The notes beneath the pieces were generated by a model. That model was not told the DNA's origin. It did not search any database and saw nothing but the letters and a program-made list of their open reading frames with translations. DNA of 64,000 nucleotides, from assembly GCA_932294295.1 (NCBI GenBank), contig OW028575.1, positions 12,962,058 to 13,026,057 of the forward strand, read 5' to 3'. The position numbers and the translations under genes are program-made. Shown piece after piece: positions 13,901 through 25,800 of the stretch; the stretch's first letter is position 1, and each line of letters begins with the position of its first letter. Source of the DNA: Alitta virens (taxonomy: Eukaryota; Annelida; Polychaeta; Phyllodocida; Nereididae).

Positions 13901-16900
13901 TGACCACTGGGCATTGGGCAGCTATAAGAGGTCACAGATCAATTGAGCATGTCTCTTCTCCCTATGGGTGTCAGAGGAACAATAAATATTGATAAGTTGA
14001 CCAATAACTTGCCCCTGACCATGCATTGACCTAGCACTGACCATGCAATGCATGCAATGGCTGATGACAAAACTGCCTTCCACATTGGACCAATATAAGT
14101 ATTGGAATGTAAAATATGATGTAGTATAACTGCCATCATTTCTTCAGCAAGGCCTCCGGCTCCGCACGGCTCAGCTGGGCACTCAGAGTTCACGACTAGA
14201 GTGACCCGCTGCCATTGCGAAAAAGTAACTGCGACATGTAGCATTCAGTTATTAGATTACGCATCATTACAGTGCTAAAGAACTGTGCTAAAGAACTGTG
14301 CTAAAGAACTGTGCTAAAGAACTGTAACTACATAGTAGGCCTTCACAGCAATAGTTGGCATCCATCCAATGGGGTACACAATTTCAATTTCATTACAGTT
14401 TTGCTACATATTACTTCATCCTATGAAAGCACAATGTACCCAATTAACTTACATCTAAGGTATGGAAAATTCGCCTTCTCAGAAATATGCAAATAATTAT
14501 ACGAAGGATCATTCTCTAAAGTGTGTTTAAATATTGAGGAGAAGCCTGTTTGTTTAGACACCAAGTCATAGTCATTCATGAAATAGCACCTCACCATTAG
14601 GAGTAATTTAGGACTACTCTTGGTGCTGGTGTAAATGGCGAGGTGGTCTTACTAATAGAGTGACTTAGTGATATTATATTTAATGACATGTTATCCTGTA
14701 AGGTCATTGCATGGGATAGCTAGACAGGTATAACTAGAGTGTGCACAGCGCGGAGCCGTGTTGGTCAATGAGGTTCGAGGTCTTTAGTCACAACACCCTT
14801 ACCATGAGGAGGCCCAGGACTTTTAAGGGATGATCTTAACATTAGGCTAACATTTGACCATATCATGATATACATTCACTGTACAGTGTGTTGTAGCACC
14901 ACCTACTTCTAAACTTAGGCCATCATCATTTATCTTAGCAAGACAAATGTCTCTAGAGGCGAAAAACTCTTCAATATAGACCTCCCAATCGCCGTGAACT
15001 AGTGACCTTTTTGGGCGGGATAAATGGGTTGCTCAATACTAATCATATTGCACCAGCTTATCTAGTCCATCTGGAATTCCCCCACATCTTTCACCATTCT
15101 GTGCTCTCTGTTTTGGTAGCATCTTTACTCTCCTGCTGCTGCTGCTACTGCTGTTACTGCTGTTACTGCTGTTACTGCTGATGCTGTTGATGCTCCAGGC
15201 AAGCAAAACAGCTGCTTTGGAAATGAAGGGTTAGTCACTAGTCACCAGTCACCAGATGCACTAAAGTGATTGTATGTTAACATATTTTCACTGGTTGATG
15301 GAACTGAATTGAACATTTTCCTTTCGAAAAATTAAATATTTTTCAAAGAATTAATGGCAAATAGCTTTCAGTTGATGCAGTATGTAGATAATTTGTAGTG
15401 TCTAATGTCACTATACTGCATAAGGACATGTAAAACTTCAGATTGTCACACACCTAACAGTTGGTAACATCAAAGAGGGCCATCTGATATCAACTTCTAC
15501 CATCATACCCTTCCTAGTTTTAACCTCTTCAATTGTAGTGTTGAAATGCTGAACAAAATTGAACTTGCATTGAAGCATTGAAAATTCAAGCGTGTACACC
15601 ACGTGTTAAGAGTATGCACCCAGATTATAGGTACAGAAACAACAAAACAATAAACATAATATACTAACATGTGGCAATGCGCATACTATATCTTTAGTTA
15701 AAATCTAAGCATGACATTAGGTAGGTCTGGATCTAGAAATTAGGCTGGAATCACATCTAACTCTTGCATCCTTCTTTCGTTTTTGTTATTTACAACAAAA
15801 CTATTGATGCATTATGCAGAAGCTCAGCAACCTTGCTGCTTTATGAGACAGGCCAGGCAAGCAGCACCGTGAACATTGTTCAACACGTTCAACAAATGCT
15901 GCTCAGCTGCTTTGTAAGCCTTGTGCACATTCTCCCATGTTTCAAGGTCACCACTAATCACTGGAGGACATTAAAGCCAGTTGAAGGTCACAGAAAAGCC
16001 CCAAACAAGCATACATGGGACAACTTGCTACAGAAGCTCATTATGCTGACCCTTGCTTCTTTAAGAGTTCTTCTTGTTTAAATTCTGACACACACCCTGG
16101 AACCTTGCAGAAAGATCTCGCACAAATGACCAATTTCGACCACGTCATTGTCATCTTATAACAGTAGAGTGCCTCACTACTAGCTAAGACCATTTCACCA
16201 TTAAAATAGGTAAATGTTCCACCAAGGGTGGTAGCAACGGAGAGGTTCCACCATATTAACAGACACACACAGAACATGACCAGATTTAACAATCATTTAA
16301 ATATCACCGGTAACAGAAAATTATGAATGGGATAAAACGAAGGAAATGATATAAATCCATTCTTATTTACACGTAACTAATAAATTATGGCCAATTTGAA
16401 CATTCCAATTACAAAATAATTCTAAATGAATTTTGTTGATAATACTATACCATGGTATAGGTTCCAATGCAATGTTGTTCAGCATAATATTCAATTAGTA
16501 ACAAATGTGTTCCTGCTTATTACAAGACATTCACAACCTGAGTGACCATTGAGTCTGCATAATTACCAAAAGAAACTACCGCACCTACTGCAGAGTAGCC
16601 AGATTGTCCAAGCCAATTCTGCACGTTCTTAAAAACGGCAATGTTCAGAAACCACGACAAACTTCAAAATCGTGACAATCAGATAAATATCTATCATATT
16701 TTATTGGAATGTTACAACTTTTGTGTCTACATGATCTACTATGTAAATTTATGCATGAAATGTTTGCACATTCACTAGGCTCTCGTCTAAAAGCCACTAG
16801 ACTACCGCACCTTGGGTTTTTCATTCATGGTAATTAAATATATTCATCATTTTGTCCAGTTCAAATGGGGATTGTAGTAAAAAATCAGTTCATAAATATT

Positions 16901-19790
16901 ATGTACATATACACCACTTGAAATGTTTTATCTGCACTTGTTGAGCAAGCTTGATACGTGTGCATGAACCCATAGCCTTAGCAGAACTGAAATCAATTAG
17001 GGATAGCTGGAGGTTTTAATTAATATTTTCATTGGATGTTCGAATTGGCACAAATGCACATGAACCCAAGGACAACTGGGTGCCAAAAGCAATTGCATTG
17101 TGGAGCAGAAGAAAAAACAGCATAATTGAACTAAATATAGAAATCATTCAAAAGAGCACGATTTTAATCAAGATGTTTTTGAAAGTATCGCAAAATAAAA
17201 ACAACAATAACAGCTGGAGTTAAATTTGTGTTCACTGTCAATACTGGCAAGCAAGTGACCCACACATGAAGTACATGTACAACCTAAACACTGCTGAAGT
17301 GTACTAAACTTCATCATTTTTTTTTACTTATTGTTTATTTGAATTCTTTTTTTGTTTTTTATAAAAAAAAAATTCTTCAGATAATTATTTTGTTTTGCAA
17401 TTTTGTATGCATATATATAAATTGTTTACTCTAAATATTAAAGATCTAGGGTGTTACAATTGTTACTAACACATCTAACAAATGGAGAACCACCTTGTAT
17501 TTTTCTTTGAAAATGTGTGGTTATCCACATTAAATAAATAAACTTCAAATACAAAAAAAAATAAAAAATACTTTATCATATCATCATTACATCTGCCTCG
17601 ACACACGCTGTACTAGCTTCAGACCAATAACGACAACAGAAAGCAATGTAATCAAATCAACCAAAGCTATTATAGAAATTACATATACAAAATAATCCAA
17701 TGCAATTTAATAAACACCAGTTATGAAACTTCTTTTAGCAGCTGACATTCTCAGAGGAGATCAATGTGATCCAATTTCTAAAAATACTTTTTTTATAATA
17801 CCTGAATCCGTCACAAAAGTTCAGGATTTGACGTCACTATGCAAAAAAAAGGCTCTAGTATAGCATGACGTCCTCCGCAAATGTCATACACCAAATAAAT
17901 CTGTCACGTTTTCCCAAAAATAGCTCTTTTCTGACATTTCTTGAAATATTTCGCGACACTATTAAAATCAAATCCATTTTGGATGTAAGACGGTGCTAAC
18001 AACGAAACACCTTTTGTGACCTTTAAGAATTTTGTTTCATTTCTTTTTCAGTTAAGGAAAAAAAAATTGGAGATATTAATCAAAATATATACATAGATAA
18101 CAAAGGTGTACATGAAAATAAAGTCTTATTTTCCCGTTAATATTTTTCATAAGCTTTCTTTCAGAATGATCTATATAGGTAATGACGTCAATTAACAATT
18201 TAACGATCAACAAAGCTCATATACAGGTGTATATTATACAAATATCCCTAGGAAAACATTTTATGTTTGTAGGTGAAAAAAGAGTATTAAGGAATGGAGT
18301 ATTGCATTTATGCCATTTCTCCAAGGACATATACTGGCCCCACAGCTTGTAGACCAGCCCTCGAGAGCTGCAGGCAATTCATGTGATATGCAGCACCTTT
18401 ATGGGCAAAACCTGTAAGAGATTTACTAGGTCCTGAGCAACTGCTGAAAGGGGAAAAAAGGGTACTAGGAACTTAGTAGCAAGGTCAGAGCAGCGTTAGA
18501 ATGTCTTATCAAGCAGAGGCATGCAGTGTTGAGGCTCAGGGAAACTTATTGATCAACTGCAGCATCTAGCATCCTCATCAAGTCAGCAGCAGCAGCAGCA
18601 ACAGGATGCAACAACTAGATGAGGAGAAAATGGGACGCACTCCAAATAAGCACTTGTTCAATGGCCACTGTTTTTAGTTTTAGCTTGTGGCAGTGCTAAG
18701 CTGCCCACCATAATGGCTTTTCACAATGCTTTAAATTTGCAGTTACTGTTTAAGGAGAGAATTTGAACATTCAATAAGTTGGTGAACTGTACAAAATGAC
18801 AATTCGGTGGCGAGCGAGTGATTTTTAGGTGGCACAACTTCTGGACTGATTAATTTGCAAAATTCTTTCTTAATTTTTTGACACGTTTTTTTCTTTTTTC
18901 TTTTTTAACATTGAGAAGGGGGGGGGGGGTAGACTCCCCCACCCTTACACAGGCCTCCAGGGTTTTTGTACTTGATTGAGAATTACCCACACTGACTGCA
19001 AAATACTGAATTCAAACTGGATTAAATATTCCATATCCTATCATACTGAAGAACCTGGCCAGTTAGACATACCATATTCTCCTGATTACAAGTCAGGGTC
19101 ACTATTATTAACTAGAGGGGAGGGCGGGGGCCTAGCTCAGACGCCGGAGCATCCCGGAGTATCACTCCGGCATACTTCGGGTAATACCGTGTAGACCTCG
19201 TGTTTATTTTCAGGATTGTCTGGGGCGATCCAGGACCACCGTGGGCCTCCGGGGGAAAAATTAAACATGTTCAATTTTTCATGCCGGAGGTCCCAGAGTA
19301 ATTTAATCCATGTTGATTCGTGTAGACTCCCAGTAGACTCCGCCGATCTCCGGGAATTTCCGTATTGACTCCGGCATACTTCGTGTTATCTACGACTAAG
19401 TTCGGCGTCAACCGGGCATGAAAATTTCACCGCCATGTACGCTGGAGAGTACAAGGACCAACACGGTATATATCCGCGATGGCAACTCTTTCGGGACAGT
19501 TGTGTTACTTCCGGCAACAACTGGGGACCTCTCCGTGTTGAACCGGGCACCGCCGTGTTGACACCGTATTGCCATCGTGTACACACCACCAAACATTTCT
19601 TTTTGTTGACATTTTCAGCTCTTGTTCCCGGACCACCTCGGAGTGAAAGAAATTTTACTCCGGGACACTCCGGCGTGTGATCCGGCTATGTGTGAAGGGG
19701 GATGGCTGTTTCCTCCTTCGTCTCATTGCCATGGTCTCTGCCTGTCCTAATTAGCCCAACTGGTGCAGAAATACAGGACGTAAAGCCCTA

Positions 19791-19827
<37 letters not shown>

Positions 19828-22800
19828 TAACTAGAGGGGACTTTCTCCAGTGTATAAGGAAGAGTGGCGTTTGATATATTTTGAAGGTTACACAGCCTAA
19901 GTAGCCTAGTCCTATCCTATAAAAGAGGCCTCTATTGTAGACTCCACATTCTCAAGAAAATACGATACACATTCCTTGTGTAAGATAACTACATTAAGAG
20001 TCCCTCAAGTGGCTTGTGCAAGTGACCAAGTAACCCAAATTGAATTTATGTGATATTATACATAATATGATTTAACCAGTATTTTTGAAATGTAAAATAT
20101 GATTTAACCAGTATTTTTGAAATGTAGAATAAGTATTATGTATAAGTTATCCCTACGAAAAGTCGCTGACAAAAGCAAACAAGAAATCCAAGCACACTAT
20201 CCACGTACAGTTTATGTATTACTGTTAAGATGTATGGATCAATACATGAATCACATCTGCAGTGGTCAGCATTGGTCAATGTGGTCAGATATGCAGACTG
20301 GACAGTGGTCATCAAGTGTGACGTCATGCAGCTTGCCTCCCTAAGCCTGCTATCATGTTCTGGGATTATCCTCAATAAATAAAGAGCTCTGACTGGCCAT
20401 TCTAATGATCTATTAGGACATGCTAAACTGACCATAGTTGCACATTGGCTTGTTTGCAGAATGTTACATAATATGAGCAGTTTTACATGTTGCACAAATG
20501 TCAAAGTGACCTTCATTAGACTATATAATTATTATTATATAGCATAATACAAGTTCATAATATAATAAAGAAATCCCAGACCATAATATTGACCATCCAA
20601 TGTAGCACAAATAAACTGACCGTTTAACCTTACATTGTACTTAGAAAATTTGAAAATTATGCTTGTTACTTTTGTGTCCTAAAAACTGTAATTACAAAGC
20701 ACATATTAGAGCAACCTCACTAATAATATGCCACTTTAGCCATTCTAGAAGTGCTCTTAATAATATAGTTCAACTCAAATAAATTGATCGAATACTTAAT
20801 CATTTATTGTTGTCAAGCACTGACCACAAGTCATAATTTCACTTTCAATATCAACACACGCTGTTTGGGGGAAAAAGAAAAAGCCATTTGATCCATTTGG
20901 ATGATTAAATGAAAAAAAAACATTGACAGGATATTGTTAACAGGATGTTTTATCATTGGTCCAAATTGACAAAATTACCAGTATATTAAATTTAACAACC
21001 TACACATATGATAAATGATCAGTATTCATTTATTTTTTATCTTGTATAAAATGATAAAATTAACCTGCCCACACAATTGCCCAACCAGTACATTTCCAAT
21101 CTTTTTTGACATTTCGGTCAAACAGCTATTATTGATAAATTTGATATATTTCAGAATAGTTTTAAGCACATGACCACAAATGGCACAACGAATTAGCAAT
21201 TAAAGAGTTTGACAGACAAGGGCAATACATAGCTTCTGGACTAATCATGACTTGATAAATCAATTTAGAGAATCCCAGGGTAAGAAATGAAGACCTAGGA
21301 ATCCAACTTCATTTTCATCTAATAAATTGCATTAGATTTTTATTTGTCATTCGAGAATATAAAAAATCTCTGCAGACTGATATTATAAGTGATACACTTG
21401 GTTTTGATCCTGTTGTATTTTAGTCAATGGTCAGATGCAGTATGTGGGTGTCATGACTAGTTCGAAGTTCGAATTCCTACCATGGCATGAAGGTTTTGGA
21501 CAAATCTTGAGTAACAGGTACCCACGGTGACAGCACCAGTGTGAGCTCTTAAGCCAAGTTCGTTAACCCTCATCAGTAGTCATTGTGAGTTGAGAAAGGC
21601 TCAGGATTGGTTGGCCAATATAGGCCAAGGCAAGGTATACACATGACTTCATTTCTGTGGTTCACAATCAGAAGTCAGCTGATGCTACATCTCAATTTGT
21701 GTAGATAGCACACTGCATTCATGACTGACATACAATGTACTTCATTACTCAATTCTGCATCATTAATAATCAACAAACTTGTTGAACAACTGTCCTGTTA
21801 CCATGTACATGCCTTGTGGTTTGTGTACTTAAGTTTAACAAAACACATGTCCTGGTTTGGACACATGAATCCACTAGAGTCAATGCGTGTGTTAGAAAAT
21901 GCCTAAAAAGTCCAATGGCCATGTGTTGTGTCCATGTGGGTGGGCTCACTATTTCAAGTAATGGTAGCTGGTCTGAGCTTGGATAAATCAGAGACAAAGG
22001 TCTCAGCTTATACTACTGTATACAAAAAGCAGTGAATAGCTTTAAATCAGTAGCAACTGACTCATCACGCCTTTTGACACTTATCACACACTTTATGACA
22101 TTTATCACACATTACGTTGTTGGTTTATCACAATGGCACAATACACAAAGGTATTTGTATCATCTTGCATGTCAGCAGTGTTCATGGTGCATCATATGCA
22201 GCCCATGTCATGCCATCAATATATCTTTTATTGTTTTATTTGCCTCTAAACAAATAAACCAGTAACATTTCAAACAAGTAAATTTATCATAACACAATGG
22301 TTGGACACAATGAATAAAGAATATCATGAATATAGTGCATGTAGTTACAATTGGACATTCATTAGACTCCCCAGACACAAAGGATGTCAAGGACCATTAG
22401 TTATTCAAACTACATGCACGCAAAGCAAGTAAATCAATGTGTTGCAAATGACTGACGGACTGTATCCAACGCCAGTCTATGTAGGAAGATGCTGTCCATG
22501 TGCTGTCTCCAATTGGAGGCCAGTCCCAAAGGGGACTTCGTAGTATAGTGTATAGAACAGGACTTGCCCAGCAAGTCTGCCAGATTTTGGACAGAGCAAC
22601 AGTTCTAGTTGGGTAGCAAAGCTAATTGGAATGATGTCAATATAGTATATATAATAAGTTGAGAAAGACCCATGCTTGAAAAGGTCCACGGGTAGGTATA
22701 AGTGAGAGGCGGTCATAGTGCCAATATAAAGTGAACACTACATTTACCTGTAACAGGTAAATAGCAGCTTTTAACGTATGGAAATTTGTTGGTTAATAAA

Positions 22801-25800
22801 TATTCCCTGTTTTGTACCACGAGAAACCACAAGCAGGGACATGATGATGATCACATCCTGTGTGACAGGAAAGTGATACCTTGCTCCAAAACAGTCCTGC
22901 GAGCAGGGTTCGAAACTGCACCCCACGTCACTGCCATAGATGCTGCCCATGCTAACCACTAGGCTATCACACTTGTATACCACATAATATTGTGCATGCT
23001 ATACATTACATGCACTTGTCTCTTATCTGCATCATCACAACACCCATCAGTTAATCATGCTCATATTGCAAAGTCAGTAGTCAGAGGTAGACATTCATAT
23101 TTGACATTGGTCATGTCTGAAATGGCACCTTGGGAGGCAGGAGCAGGGAGGTAGAGAAATTCATCACATCTTGTCACCGTGCAGCCCAATTACTGCATCC
23201 CGCAAGATGCTCGTCTCCCTTGACAACCAACTGTAGATTGGGACTATAGAAGCAGCATCTCCAGATTATCCAGAAAATGGAAAAACGGGATTGGGAAAAC
23301 TTGGCATAAAACTGAATTTACTAAATAATTTGATGAGTGAATGCAAGGCTTTTATATTAATAATAATATAAATTTTTGCTTCCTGTGGAGCAAATTAAAG
23401 TGAAATATAAATGATTAACAAATATGATTTTGTGCATGTACGATGCACATTTAGCAATGTTAGCACATATACATCATATTTCACTTCACCTAGAAATATG
23501 GATACAAATTAAACCTGTGTGCTTGTCATAACAGTTGAATCATTTGAATAATTTTTATCTAATTATCACATTCAAGTTAACAACAGCTCATGATAGATCT
23601 GTCAGTTTGCGGTCTATCTTTATAATTCAACTAGTTTTTTGAGATCATATAACTGATATATAAGCATATGATGAGCATAGGTTATGTCAGCTAACTCCGT
23701 TTTAGCAATACCGAAATGCATTTATAAGCCATTTACAATTGCCAGCTAATTCACCTTGGCAGTCAGAAACTAGAACCCTCAGACAGGTAAGAAAGAAACA
23801 TTAATGATATGAGGAATTAGCAGCAAGCTGCTTTGTTTACATTACCACAAGCCCAAGATGCTATTACTTGCTATTTGTTGCAACTGAAGCATTTTACTCA
23901 GCAGCTGAGAGCTGCTGCTGGTTTCCAAGACAACTAGCATCAAGTGAGCATTGCTGCTGAGAGGCTGGATGAAAGAAGTCAACACTAGACAACAATTTGT
24001 GGTACTAAGCAGCTTCCAGTTGATCTGTCTGAAATGTAATCAGGCTGTTCAGTGTTCAAATACTCTCCTATAGCATGTATAGTGACAACCCACACATCAT
24101 CATGATCAAGCCATTAATTGCATGAAATTTCAAGTTTTCAGACCAAACAATTTAGACACCATCTGTTTTGGAAAATTACCATGCTAATAACAGCTATCAA
24201 AACAAACATAGCTTACTCCAATTTTGTCATTAACCGTTAACATTCATGTGGGCCTTCAAATAACTTGAATAACATTGAAACTACCATAGACTCTTGATAC
24301 CAAGGCATCTATCTCCAGCTCAGCATCTACATAACACATCTATTCATGAATAATTTAAATAAAATTATGTTAGATGCATTTTTTATTTCATTCTAGATCT
24401 GTCCGTTAACGAGACCAGCCTGTACTTTCGACTCAGCTTGTAATCAACAAAGTTCGGTATCCTTAAATTTAATCAGCCCATTAACTGCAGAGGAGGAAGC
24501 TGACAAAAGCATGGGCAATTTAATAAAGACATTCATGAAAGATCTTTGTACAATCTTGCCAAGTGGTTTCATCATGTTCATGTTCTTGGATAGGCTTTGG
24601 AAGATGTTCATCAGCCCGCAGCTGTAAAAGATAACACATCTGGAAACTGATTTGTAAAGTGTTACAGACTTACAAAGATGATTCAAATCTCATCATTTCT
24701 GACAACCACCTACACATGTAATACTGTTTAGGATAAGGTTTCACCATCAGGAGTGGCCAAAGGTGTACCACTGCTCCCCAACCTAACAATTATATTAATT
24801 AAATTCATTGACATGAACACACACACGTACCGAGTACTGAATTATCTGGTCAGTCATGAGAACATCATGATTTTCCAGACCGAAAATTAAATTTAATGCA
24901 CCCAAAACAAGTTAATCACAAATTAATTACCAGTTTAATTCCCATTTGTCATCAAACAGATGCCAGAGTGGGTACTAGTCTAAATCAATTTAACATGTTA
25001 AAACAATAAATTTCTGTTTTTCTGGGTCATATTTGACAGATTTAATTCTACCATAATTATGATGATGTACTTGGGTTCATTGAAATTAACACAAACAGGA
25101 TGAAGCGCATCTTGATCAAGCTCAGCAATACCAAGCCTGCCAAATCAAAGTGTATATAGCCAGGAGCTTTAAAGCAGAAAGCCTTAATCTATAGCATACA
25201 GTGTATTCTTGGGAACGGTGATAAGGTTTCCCAATTCCAGGAAGACCCTGCTGCCAGCCACTCCCATTGAATTATGGACTCCATTTGAGGACGGACATTT
25301 GACATTGCCGCAATATTACCCAGGCCAAGGAAAAACATACGTTTCTTACGATTTAAGTCTGGCCAAATGAATCTGAAGTACCATCAACATGACCATGGAA
25401 TAAGCAATGAAGAATCAATGAGTTCTTCCACCAGGGGCAGGTCACAATATGACATTACAGGAGTAATAATAATTGAAAGCAATGATATCATTGTTATCAG
25501 AAATCATTTGATGCACTCAGCAACACTCAATGGCATTATAATCTCAATCTTGAGACACAACTTCATGACAGGTCGTGACAGTTTCTACTACTTAACTGGC
25601 AGCCGGGTGGCCTAAAGGTTAAGGCATCTGCTAACCATATTTGCCAGCGCTTCTCTATAGGGTTTGATTCCCGGTCTGGGCACTCTTCATGAGCTACATC
25701 CCAGCTGGATGTCGATTGCATGAGACGTTAGCTTGGAGGTACCTTGTACTGAGAGCTTATGTTGATGCAAGTAAAAGAACCCACCCATGGAGTAAATGTG

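Larger units (their letters stand above)
19107..19839 (+). mobile_element. Enlarged family A SINE with perfect 14-bp target duplications
   Basis: A 14-bp direct repeat, ATTAACTAGAGGGG, flanks the element at 19107-19120 and 19826-19839. Inside, the 5' end matches the family A head (GCGGGGGCCTAGCTCAG). The 3' end matches the family A tail (GGCTGTTTCCTCCTTCGTC and CCTAATTAGCCCAACTGG) and runs into a (CA)n tract that abuts the right duplication. The tRNA B-box part is missing; in its place lies a GC-rich block of about 540 bp with its own inverted ends (next entry). Normal copies are about 160-190 bp, this one about 705 bp. Confidence 0.85.

Noticed and set aside
15764..16081. Open frame of 105 codons on the plus strand
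   Set aside because: No similarity to any family I know, no splice context, and it lies in repeat-bearing intronic DNA.
19792..19825. CA repeat as a possible CRISPR-like or regulatory array
   Set aside because: It is a plain dinucleotide microsatellite joined to the SINE 3' end; there are no spacers.
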